Made by a program: the position numbers and the translations under genes. A stretch of DNA of 64,000 nt from Symsagittifera roscoffensis (Eukaryota; Xenacoelomorpha; Acoela; Convolutidae): assembly GCF_963678635.1 (NCBI RefSeq), contig NC_087070.1:24663419-24727418 (forward strand), given 5' to 3'. How positions within the stretch are numbered: the first letter of the stretch is position 1; each line of letters begins with the position of its first letter. The notes under the pieces are model-generated. The model worked only from the letters and a program-made list of their open reading frames with translations. It was not told the origin of the DNA and searched no databases. Below are positions 1-12,100 of this stretch, piece after piece.

Positions 1-133
1 GTCGTGTGATGAAGGCTGGATCACATTCATGCCCTTTGTGCTCCCAGTGACCATCTTCATGACCTACTGTCCCCTTCTCTGCCTCATCTTCTTCAATGCC
101 AAAATATTCATCACTCTCAGAACAAACGCAAAG
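1..133 (+). CDS. GPCR exon with end of extracellular loop 2 and TM5 (partial at window edge)
   Basis: Reading from base 2 it encodes 44 residues: SCDEGW, then a hydrophobic helix with Pro at 5.50 (VLPVTIF), then basic TLRTNAK at the start of the third loop. It ends AAG before donor GTATGG at 134, phase 0. The 5' end of the exon lies outside the window. Confidence 0.85.
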
Positions 134-3100
134 GTATGGGGGCAGTCTAGTACTGTTCGTATAGGCTACTTTTTTTCATTCATGCGAGTGGCAGTGAAGT
201 GGCGTATGTATCCGTTCATTAAGTGACAGGTTACTGGTTCGAGGCCCACGCTCGAATCTATGCTCGAGTTTTTGACACTGCGGCAACATTCTCCAGCCCG
301 GAAAAATAACCAAAAACATTGCAATGGCCTGTTAACCAGGGGAGAGCGCGCGCCGAAATTTTTTTTCAACAAAGTGCCTAAAAACGCCTTTTTCTCAAAA
401 ATTTGCAAGCGGCGCAGAAGTTTTGTTCAAATTAGGGTCTGTATAGTGGTTTGGGAGAGCTCAGAGAATCAATTTGGTCGACCTAAAACTTAGCGATATT
501 TATTTTGACCTTGCCTAACCTTGGCGATATTTGTTTTGGCTGCAGGCCTGTCCGATTTCAAACATTTTAATCTGTGTGTTTGATATTTTGGTGCTGATAA
601 AATGTTTCTTTGTTACGGATAATTCTATTTAGTTACAAATAAGATATGTTTAAAAAGTGAATTAATCTCTAAATTAAAACATTAAAAAGTGAGCAGTCAT
701 TCTCTCCGTCGGAGAGAATGAAGATAACAAGGTCATATCTAAATTAACCAGTTAAGAAACTTTAAAACTAATTAAATGAAATAAGACGAATAGTAAGATT
801 CGCAACATTCCCCTTAGTGGGAAAAAAAATTAAAGTATTAAGCGCCATGATACATAACATGTTATCTAACCCTTTTTCTCCCTCTCGAGAAGTCCAACAA
901 GGATTGAAAATTAAATACTGTGCAATATCACAAATGAAATTTTAGTGCTCCGAAGGAATGACTGAATTAGAAAGAATGATATAATTTCTAATTCCGGCGG
1001 ATTATAATCCCTAGTTATAAGAAGGTAAACTCTAACTGCGCTAAAACGAAACACTAATACGATATAATGACTAAATGTGAGTTTTCAAGTTTTTGATTTA
1101 GTTTAGCTGTCCCCTTCCATGAATTTTTCTAGCTCAGCGTTAAAAATTTCACTGTCTAAGTCGATGTAGTTGTCGAAATTGTTCACCGAATCTCTCAGGG
1201 ATTCGTCAGTAGAAGCGATGGAGAATTGATCAGGAGATGAAGGGTACGCTGGGCCCGGTGCACGGTCCTCCGGTAGAGTGTCGCAAATGTGAGTCTGGTT
1301 CTCCGAGGGATTCTCTCTGAAGGTTAGAGTGGGGAATCCCGAGCTGTCGCCTTCGTCCAGAGATATAGGGTTATTCGCGGAGCCTGGTTGGTTTTCGCAC
1401 TCGTCTATAATATCTATGTAATATCGCTTACCATAGAATTGTGGGGGACCAACATTTCGACTTGAACGTCTTAATTTAAATTCGTTACCGGTGATAGTGA
1501 TTTCCTTAGGATGTCTTTCCTCACTATTTGCACTTTCGTTAGAGGAGTCCTCTATCTCAAAGACTGGGAATTCCACCGGATTTTCTCCTTCCAATGCTTT
1601 TGTTGAATCCGAAGGAATGTTTGGGCCCTCTGTTGTCGTAGCGGTAGAAGATTCGCCAGGTGTGTGTGAGGTAGATTGAGGTGCTGGCTTTATACTAATT
1701 GGGCCTTCCGCTGTATCTGTAGATTGAAGTTGTTCGTCTAAAATCTCAGATTTTATATTAGTTTGATATGTTTGAGGAGCTAATGGTGGGGAAGGGTTTT
1801 CGTTAAAATTGAGGTTATCTGAAATGAAGCGTTTTCGTATCATTTCTCTGCATGGAAAACCTCCCGCAATCCATTCCCAATCACTAATGTCCGACGTATC
1901 CGACGGAATGAACATGGATTCGTCACCTGCTAAGTATCCTGTGTTCGAAGTCGAGGCTTTATTTCGGTTTCGCTTCGGTTTGTTGAATTTAGTAGGCTGT
2001 CTCGTTCCTCTAGATCTGGTGGTGACCGGGGTGAAAGACTCTTTGTGTCGTCCTGTCATAGTGTCTGGTTTCCGCGTCTGTTGTGTCTTCGCTCTGTTTG
2101 TCTTTCTTGGACCTACTTGTAAATCACTGTTAGAAAAAGAGGGAAATGAGATATTCCCTTTGAATGAACGAATTGTAGAGGATTTAGACTTTGGGATGGC
2201 GATGTCCGATTTTCTAAAGATTTTTCCGTCGGATAGTTCAACCGTGGATTTTGTTGAGTTTATTATTTTCTGACCTAGTTGTTTATAGAAGGGATTTCCG
2301 TTTATACTTCCGTTGGTTTTTCGTAGTAAATTACCTTTAAACGGACTGTTTAAGGCCACTCGAGAAGATGAAGGTTTTGAGGTTGTTGGAAGGTCTGAGT
2401 CATAGCCTTTCTCCAATGGTGACTGGTTCTTTTTCGGTACTAGAAGGTCTTTGTATCCGTCCTCTATCCGATCGTCAGCATTCCAGTCAAGGGCCCTTTC
2501 TCTGCTTAAGATCGACTTCCCTTTGTCTAAAATTCCACCGGATAATTTATTAGATGCCAATTGCTTCCAGATCGTGTTCGGTTTTCTATTAAAGTATATT
2601 TCGAACGGTGAGCATTTTATTTTTGATTGGAAGGAAGATCGTAAATTCCAAATGATTTTCGAAATGGCAATTTGTAATGTAGGTTTTTGTTGTTCCAAAG
2701 ACATTGCTAATAATTTGATTTTTACAGTATGAACAAGTTTTTCTACAAGACCGTTAGAACGATGATCCCCAACTGTACAAAATATTAATTTGATATTAAG
2801 AGAATTGCAAAATAATTTAAAATCCTGACTAGTAAAACAGGATGCGTGGTCAACACGAATGGAGTTAGGAATCCCATGGAGATAGAAATAATCTTGAAGG
2901 AATTCGATTACCGTGTTTGATGACGTTGAAGAAGTAATTTTTGCTGATGGGAATTTTGAAAAACGATCTATACATAATAAGATGTATTTATTGTTTCCCC
3001 AGTTGTTATCTAATGGACCAGCAAAATCAAGGTTTAATTCCTCATTTGGTGCAAATAAAGTGGGGAGTTCGCTAATTTGTGTAGTTGGTATGATGCTTTT

Positions 3101-6100
3101 TATATTCTTACCAGTTTGAGTGCATTGTGTGCAATTAATCCCGTGGAAATAAATTTGTCGGTTTATATGTGGCCACCAAATATATTGTGCCAGGTATTTC
3201 ATACCGAATTGGCCAGGGTGTGATTCGTGTAAAGTTTTTAAAACGGCGTTTCTAAGTGTAAACGGAGTAACCAATTTTCCATCCATATATAATAGTCCGT
3301 CGGATTCATGGAGGTCTTTCGAAAATTGGTGTAAGTAACGGGAATTTGCGTTGATGTTTCCTACTTTTTTCTGTAAAGCTTTCACAATTGGGTTTAACAT
3401 CTCATCATCTTCCGTTAATAAAGCAACCAACTTTGCATTGAATAAAGTATTTAAATCCAAAGGTCTTTCAGGTAACTTGAGGTTTTCTCGAAATTTAGTT
3501 ACTAACTTTTTGTGCTCTGAGTAAATTTGGAAATCAATAGAGACCTGTATCCCGGAAGTGGAAGGATTTACTACAATTTGGTTATTTGACATATTTACAC
3601 TATTTATAAGTTTGATATCCGAAGGATTACTAATTAAGCTACTGTTAATAATTAAAAAATAAATAAAGGCTGAATTTGATAGAAGGATTTTAGTAGAATC
3701 TGTGCTTGAGAAATCCGAGGGAATACATTTAGAGTTACAAAATTCTGTTCTATAGTGTTTTTGATTGCAGATTGAGATGGAAGAATTGACGAAATTCAAT
3801 GCTGTAATTATTACGTGATTTCGTAATTTCGTGTACTGGGAATTTTCCGAAATTGAATTAATTGAATTACGTTATGGATTTTCATTATCCAAAGGATTGA
3901 GTGCATTATATATTTTTTCGGTAGTTGCAACTACGAATTCTTTGTCGTAATGGGATGGGGGAATTGCTTTACCCGAAGGAGTTCTTGAAATTAGATCGGT
4001 AAAACCCATATCTTTTCCCGCTAAATGCTTGATAGTAAAATTGAATGGTAGAAGACGATCTACCCATCTTCTCAATCGGCTATGGTACGTTTTGTTTCCG
4101 TGATTAGGTGACAAAGCGGAAAGGAGAGCTTTGTGGTCGGTAATAATTTCGAATTCGGAACCGTAGAGATAATTTTTGTAATGTTCCACCGCCCATACAA
4201 CTCCTAATAACTCTAATTCGTTTGTTGAATATTTGGATTCATGAGGATTTAAAAATCTTGAAGCAAATGACACTGTTTTCCAAACGTTTTCATGGAGTTG
4301 TTCGAGGGATGCACCTAACCCATTGTGTGAAGCATCGGTTTTTACTCTCGTGGACTTTTTTACGTCGAAGTGTGTGTTTTCAGTAAGATTTACTATTTCT
4401 GATTTAATCTTATCGAACGCTTTTGAGTGATCTTCATTCCAAAGGAAAATTGACTTCTTGTTTGGAAGAGGTCTAAGCGGGCTTCCGAGGGATGCTAAAT
4501 TTGGTACAAATTTAATGTACTGATTAGTTGACCCGAAGAATGATCTTAATTCTTTTAGATTCTTTGGAATTGGAATATCTTTGATTGCCTTGGTTTTATC
4601 GAATAGTGGGGCGATTCCGGTTTTCGATATTTTAAAGCCGAGCCATTCGATTTCTTTTTGGAAGAATTTGCATTTCGACCATTTAACTGCGAAATTGTAA
4701 CTATCTAGCGTTGATAAAATTTTATAAACAATTTTCTTGTGATCGTTAAAACTTCCTTTGGAAGCGACTAATATGTCGTCAAGGTAACAATTAGTGAAAG
4801 GAATATTTCCCAGAGTTGAGTCCATGACTCTTTGAAACTCGTTTGGCATATCGCCGAGTCCGTAAAAACCGGTTAAAAATTGATAAGTGCCTGTTATATC
4901 TCCGCCAACTAGGCTAAAATTGCATTGGCTGCTAGTAAAGTTGTCTAGCGAGAGTTGACTATATGCGTTCTTTAAGTCTAGATTTGTAAACCATACTTCT
5001 CCGGCGGAGTTGTTTGAAATTTGAGCCGCTACGTTATCCACTAACTCGTGTATATTGGGCATCTGATATTTGTTCTTGTAAATCTGTTTGTTGATAAATT
5101 TTGAATCTAGAGCTAGCTTTATCGATTTGTCTTTTTTACAAGTGATAACTATCAGACTAATAAATCTGTCCTCGTCACAGTTTTCTAATTTTTTGATGTT
5201 AAGTCTGTATAATTCTGATTTTACTGAATCCAGTAAGTGTAAAGGGACCCTACTGCCTTTTAGTTGAATTGGCTTTAGAGGTTCGTGAAAGTGTGTTATT
5301 TTTGTTTGATTTTTTATCTTTCCAATCCGAAGGAATAATTGTTTGAAGGTTTTGGAAATCATTTCTATTTCAATATCTCTGTCAAGTGAGGTAACTGAAT
5401 TGATAGACTTACAAGTTCTCTTGTTGGTGAGTGTTGTGAATTGTTTTTGTGAAACTTCAATTCCGACTTTTGGTAAATTGTTGTTTCCCAAGATGTTTCT
5501 TTCATGACCTTGAGTTAAGAAGAAGTGGCATTCCTTGTGAGACCATCCATTTGAGAAAATTGGGACGATTACCTCTCCAGTGATATTTATTGCGTTGTTC
5601 GTAAATCCGCAATAGAGTTCTTTAGTCGCTTTATCTACTGGATAAATTTTCACATAAGGGTCTCGTAACTTCAACTCGTGTAACACGTTCTGCTTAAGGA
5701 AGCTTACAGGGCTTGCTGAGTCCACCTGTATATTGAGAATTACTTGATTTTCATTTCCTAAGCCGATGTTTAGTAATTTCTTCAGTTCCTTTCCTTGATC
5801 GTCGTAGATAGTTGTTACGTTTAATACAGAGTAATCATCGTTATCGCTCTGTCCGGACTCCGACCATGCGTTGATTACTCCACAGCATTCTCTATTGGCG
5901 TGGTCGATATGTACATCCGGTTGTTCCGAAGGATAATTATGGTCTGTATTATTTACAATTTGACTATCCACAATATTTACATTTTTACGGCGTGATTTAC
6001 AGAGTCTAGTAAAATGTCCTCGATATTTACAAGTCGTACAAGTCGTATCTTTAGCGAGGCAAACCGCTAGATGTCCTTTTGTAAAATTTCCGCCGCATTT

Positions 6101-9100
6101 CATACATGTGTTGGTTCTTTCGATGTTTAGGGTGGGTTCTCTTTTTACATTAAAATGATTAAAAGATTTGTTGGAGGAATATCCGTTGGATTTAAAAGTA
6201 CTCGTCATTTTGATGTGGTTTGTTATTCCTTTTTCGTCAATCAGGGCTACATTTAAGGCTTCTAGTGGAGGTAAGGTTTCCGTGAGAAGTTTCCGTTGGA
6301 TGTCCGAGTTCTTCATGTTATTGATAAAAATATCTCGAAACCATTCGTCTTCTCCTGTGGGAATGTTACATCTTTTCGCCATTTCTGCAAGTGCCCCCCA
6401 GAATTGTTCTAATGATTCTCTGTCCCTCTGTTTTCTGTTTAATAGCTTGTGTCTTTCGAAGGTTATGTTTGTCTTTCTCACAAAAGCTACGGACAAATTT
6501 TCCCAAAATTCTTTGAAAGAAATTTGTAGAACTTTAACTCTCGTAAACTTTTGGCCGAATATTTTCTTTCCTTCGTTTCCGAGGGCTAGATAGAGTATGG
6601 ATCTGAGTTTTTTGTCCGCCTCTTCAAGTCTCATGCAGTTGAATTTCTTGGTTTCTGACTTTATTGAGGCCATTTCTTCATCATCGAATCTCTTTTGTTC
6701 TCGAATATTCCTCTCGATGCGAGATGTTTTTTGAGCGTCGGATTCACTTTCCGGCGGATTTTCCAATGTTGGGGGAAGTGGATGATATCGTTCCGATGGA
6801 TTCAAGAGATTTTCGATATCGATATTCTCCTTTGCGACTATTGCTAGCTGGAATAGATCGCTCCACTCTTCCCAAGGTATTGGTGGGTCCACTCTGTGGT
6901 TTTGCCAAAATGAAGGTATACCTCTCACGTTTGATTCGTTGCTGTTTGACTGCGCCATGATAAAATGTTTCTTTGTTACGGATAATTCTACTTAGTTACA
7001 AATAAGATATGTTTAAAAAGTGAATTAATCTCTAAATTAAAACATTAAAAAGTGAGCGGTCATTCTCTCCGTCGGAGAGAATGAAGATAACAAGGTCATA
7101 TCTAAATTAACCAGTTAAGAAACTTTAAAACTAATTAAATGAAATAAGACGAATAGTAAGATTCGCAACAGGTGCACACCCACCTTGTTTTAAATTTATT
7201 TGACCGATATTCCAATAAGAATGGAGGATTAGAAAAGTGATTCCTAAATTGAGGATAAAATTTAGTGCTAAGTAAAACGAAAGTAGTTAAATTGCTTGAG
7301 GTTAAATTGCTTGAAGTGAAATTATTTGAGGACATGGTATTAAACTATAAGAAGTTAAATATTATAACAACGAATAAAAGTAGGTCTCATATTATTTATC
7401 TGATGGAATGAAAAATGTGTCTGAAAGCTCAATTTTTTAAGGCGGTGGAGAAGTCTGAGAGTAAGTCTTCGGGTGGAGGTGGACAAGAGGGGGGACCCGG
7501 GACACCCACGTTCGCAGGCAAAGCCAGGGCTGTGCTCGCAATCATCAGAACCCGCAAACTGGCCAGAGAGTCCAGAGGAGCAGCAGGGGAGGAGGAGAGA
7601 GGGGTCACCGACCCAGAGCAGGCAAGTTGCGGCGAATAACAACCATTTTGGTGTCTTCATTTGTTAGCAAAGCTAATTATGCTCATTTTGTCATCTGTTT
7701 GGGAACATGTGGTGGTCGAAATAGTTTGAAGTGGGGTTTGATTGTGGTATAAAATTATTTCTGCCAATGACTGATTTTATGATAAATATGTTAACATATA
7801 TGCTATAAACTAGTGCCTTTTCAAGGAAGAAGAATTAGCCGAGAAAAGCAAAGCACTCGAAAGAGAACTACAAGCCAAGCGCATCAGCACTTTCAAGTCC
7901 AATTTGAATCATCGCAAATTGGGACCCCAAAATAAAAGCAACGTCTGGGACAGATTCGCCACTTCGGTTGCCGCAGCCAGAAGACAAAGTAATCTGGACG
8001 AAGAGTTAAGTCCAGTGGTCAAAAATGCACCCATTATATTCTCAACCAGAACCCAAAACATTCTCCTGGATGCCGTCATCAACGGCAACTCCGAAGTCAC
8101 AGTCGGTCGCAATCCTGGGGCTAAATTTTCGAAGGCATCTTCAGTTCCAAGACCAGACTTGAACCTAAACATGAATAGTGGAACTGTTAGTAGCCATCTA
8201 GCGGGCAAGCACAGCATGAGTGCCATGTCAGGTGTTGGTGACTCATCCCCATTTTCGAAAGTTTCGTTTATGAACCAACCCTCGAATGGCGGAGTGCATA
8301 TGGCAGATGTGGAAGTTAGCACATATCAGATTGCGAACACCAATCACAGTGAGTTTGTTCATTATCAGACTTTTGATATGAGTACAACACACATCTGACA
8401 AAACGGTTGGATATAATAATATTTGTTGAAGAAACTTCAAGTGAGATTTTTTACTGTTCGTTGACTTGGTCTTAAACCACGAAAAAGATACCTGATGAAT
8501 TTTCATAGATAATGCTCAAACTAAAAACTAAGAGATCAAAATTAATATTTGGGAAAAATTCAAGTTTTGGACGTTTTCGTTTAGCTGGGAATGGCATTGG
8601 ATCTCCAAAATCGACCCACTATGTCCCAATGTCCAGATGCAACAGCAAACATAACACACCCGCCACTGGCAACGGTGTAATACATAACATGGACAATGAA
8701 CTGACTTCACCCACTTCTGTTAGTTTCCATTTAAAGTTCCACGTCTTAGTCAAAAGGTCGGTAGTTCGAGTACCACCATGATCCCGTGCTCGTTGCCTAC
8801 GGATAACGTAACAATTCTCAGCCATGAAGACAATCAAAAAGCGTGTCTTTTGAAAGAAGGAGAGCAACAGCCCTTTATCCGTAAAGAGCTAACAGCCTGT
8901 ATGCTAGTCCGTTCCCTCGCAAATAAATGGTCTCAGCTGATCAGATGCAACTAATCAATGATTCTTGATCAACCGAATGAAGTTTTTCAGACAATGCATG
9001 CATAGATTTTCTCATCCCTCCTGCGACGCAAAAACGTTCTTTCAAGCTTTCCAAAAGTTTCTGTCATTTGTTGTTTTTTTTTAGCCAAACGGCCCTGTTT

Positions 9101-12100
9101 CATTTGATTGTTTCTTTATAGACTACGAAGACAAACAAGTCTGCTCGCATCAGGGCGAGGCCCTGAATGTTCCGACTGCCTTTTAAGGTCTATGGAGCAG
9201 TAAAAACATGAAACATTAGATGTAAAAAAAAAAACTGTTCGTATCAAGGCGAAGCCCTAAATGTTCCGACTGCCTTTTAAGGTCTAATGGAGCAATAATA
9301 ACATAAAAAATTAAATATAAAAAAAATTAAATGGATTTTTTTTTATTTGAGATTTTAGCAAAAATCATCCCCACACGCCATATAAAGTACAAGTGATACG
9401 TTTCGCTCGTAGTAACAAATAAATTATGGCAAATAAGCTTTCTTAAACCAATTTGGAACGATTTCTAAGACAGAGTAGATCTCCGCTTATGCGTCAATAG
9501 CGCGAAATGTATCGCGCGTTAATTGTCCCAAAATGGCATTTTTAAACCCCCATAATTTTACAAAAAATAATCACAAGTGAAGTATCTTTTCAAATTTAAG
9601 CCAAGAAAAACAATACCTTTTGAATGATATAAAAAATTCCGTCTAAAAAGTCGAAATTTGTCTGAAGAAAAAAACCCACCCCGAGCACAAATATTCCGTT
9701 ACTTTCGTTACAAAAGTCGGAACAACAATTCAAAGTTCAAACAGTTCATTAAACTGGATTGTTCATATCTGAAATGAACAAATGAAATGAGCTGGTTAGA
9801 TTTTTTGGCGTTATAATTGTGCAATGCATCCTTTTTATCCGTTTTGGACAACTTTTTTTCGATAATAATCAAAAAGTTCAAGTATGGATGCTACAATTAA
9901 AAATATACAAATCATCACCTAAAATTACTGCAATCGAGACTCGCTTCCATATCATGTCAAAACAATATATTACCCTTAAAAAAAGACAAACCAATATATA
10001 GCTGAAAACCATGATTTTATTTACTTTGCTAGATTACGTAACTTTAGTAATTTTTCCTTTTGTTTTTCACTTTTGTTTTCCATTAATTTCCGATTGTTTT
10101 CTTGTTTTTTAAGACTACTTTCAAGTCCAAAGATCAAATGTTTTCAGTGAGCACTTTTTGTTATAAATAAGTCAGCTTGAGGAATAATAGTTTTCAAAAT
10201 GAGATCACTGGTTCCTCATCCGCCCAGTCTGTTTTTGTTTTTACGAAAGTTTCTATTGTTATTTGCTAAAGTTTGTGCCACTATAAGTAACATGGGGAAA
10301 AATCCAGGGTTTTAATTAAAAAACAGGCTCCAATAATGGCAGTTTACGGTGCAAAATATATACTGGCCGACTTCTGCGATGCAATTTTTACTTAGACTTT
10401 TATTTAATGATTGTTTTGTTTTCCCGCACCGAGCGCCCATGGATACTAATATATTATTTTGTCATAATATGGTCAATATCTATAACAATGCAAAACAATC
10501 GATTATATTTCATTAAAAATGGATTATAATCCTCAATTTTTTTTTGTCAATTTAATCCATTATAATCGATTATAAACCATTAAAAAAATAATATAATCCT
10601 AACATTTTTTTGCCAATAAAATTCATCATAATCGATTATAATGGATTTTTCAAGGGTTTATTCATAAAATTTACCTTTTTTAAGACTATCTCATTTCCTG
10701 TTTAGTGCAGTTGGTACGCATTACGTTTCATAAAATGTTACATTTCACTAAATAATTTATACCTTTTTGTTCCTACTTTTTTTAATTCATCGCAGTAACA
10801 CACTTTTTCTACCCCCCCCCCGCCCTCCCCGTTTACCCCCCCCCCCCTTTTAAAAGAACATGAGGACAAAAATTGCTTGAATTTTATCAGCTTTTTTATC
10901 AGTCAACACTTTATGCAATATTTTGAACATAAATTACACTCATAAGACCTGTCAATTCATTTGGTTCAAAATTAAAGAGGCAAAGAGGGTCAGTCAATTG
11001 ATATACAAAAACAGCAATTTACCATATTTTTAACTTTGAAACAAATGAATTGACAATTTTTAAGGGTGTAATTTTGGTTCAACATTTTGCAATAAAAATT
11101 GCATCATAAAAAGCTGGTAAAAATCTTTGCGGTTTTTATTTGAACCTTTTTTCGGCCAAATGTAAGCATTTTTGAAAAAAAAACGAGTTAATAATTTCCT
11201 TTTATTCAGTACTGTAGTAGCTTGTTAAGCACAAAACGCAGTGAACGTTCATGAAAATTGTGAATTTATTATGTTAGTTAAAGATTTGTTTATGTTGCTT
11301 TTCGATCAATTTTTCAGACTTATACTTTTTAGGATCTGAATTCTTGCCAAGACGAGAGCGCCTACTACAACGAAAGCACGTCACAACTGGCCGAATCCAG
11401 AGGGAGCACCAAGGGAGGAAGTGTTAAGCTGGGGGGCTCACTGGGCGGAAGTGGTCGAAGTCGGGGCAACCAGATGTCGGACGGGACTCGCAACCGGCAG
11501 CTGAGGCGACAGCAGAGGAACATGACGATATTTAAGACTATCATTGTGCTCGTGTGTGTCTACATCATCTGCTGCTGTCCCTTCAGTGTCATCACCTTCC
11601 TTGACCTCGTGTCCTCTGTGTCAGTGCCGAAGGTCACCACAGCTCAAGTCTCTTTTACACCTGGAGTCCACTTTCAAGGGCTCCAGTCAAGTTTTCAAGT
11701 TTTGTCATCTCAAAAAAACGTTTTTTTTCCGCAATGAACTCGGATTGAGAGCAACCAAAACAGCTCATATATGTGGTTTCAGTTTAAAGATTTGTGCTGT
11801 GACGCTTTAAAGTGTTTGTTATAACCTTTGTAAGGACTTAATTTAGGTTCTCCTTAAAGATTCTAACAGATCGTTACCTTGCTTCTTTGTCTTGTAAAGA
11901 AAGTGACCTTGATAGGATTGGCAAGGTTCAGCTGCAAAAAAAATTTCTTCAAATAAAAACTGCTATTTTTGTAGTTCTGGTGGGACATGAGTGTATGGTT
12001 TCTGTACTTGAACAGTGCCCTCAACCCCATCTTGTACGTCTACCGCAACATGCCATTCCGAAACGCCATCCGAAAGCTATACAGCTGCTGCCTACCCACA

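Larger units (their letters stand above)
595..7170 (-). mobile_element. complete young Ty3/Gypsy LTR retrotransposon (mag-like), minus strand, in GPCR intron
   Basis: Full element of 6,576 bp: 213-bp LTRs at 595-807 and 6958-7170 with TG...CA ends and 2 mismatches (T/C and A/G) between them, target duplication GGTGC at 590-594 and 7171-7175, polypurine tract beside the 3' LTR and a tRNA-Ser-like primer binding site beside the 5' LTR. One long frame encodes gag-protease-RT-RNase H, a TAA, then integrase with a C-terminal extension. LTR identity near 99% with open frames implies a recent insertion. It is antisense to the host gene and removed with the intron if splicing is normal. Assignment to the mag lineage rests on the tRNA-Ser primer site and domain order and is an inference. 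Confidence 0.95.

Noticed and set aside
188-262. Functional tRNA gene
   Set aside because: Only a B-box-like word is convincing; no acceptor stem or anticodon arm can be drawn.
1809-2273. 154-codon plus-strand frame opposite the integrase extension
   Set aside because: Shadow of the minus-strand integrase frame; no domain and no splice context.
6168-6593. 141-codon plus-strand frame opposite gag
   Set aside because: Antisense shadow of the gag region of the young retroelement.
7909-8322. 137-codon minus-strand frame opposite the GPCR loop exon
   Set aside because: The plus-strand reading joins in phase with flanking exons; the minus frame has no homologue.
8728-8810. SINE with a B-box-like GGTAGTTCGAGTACC
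   Set aside because: No A-box at proper distance and no tail or second copy in the window.
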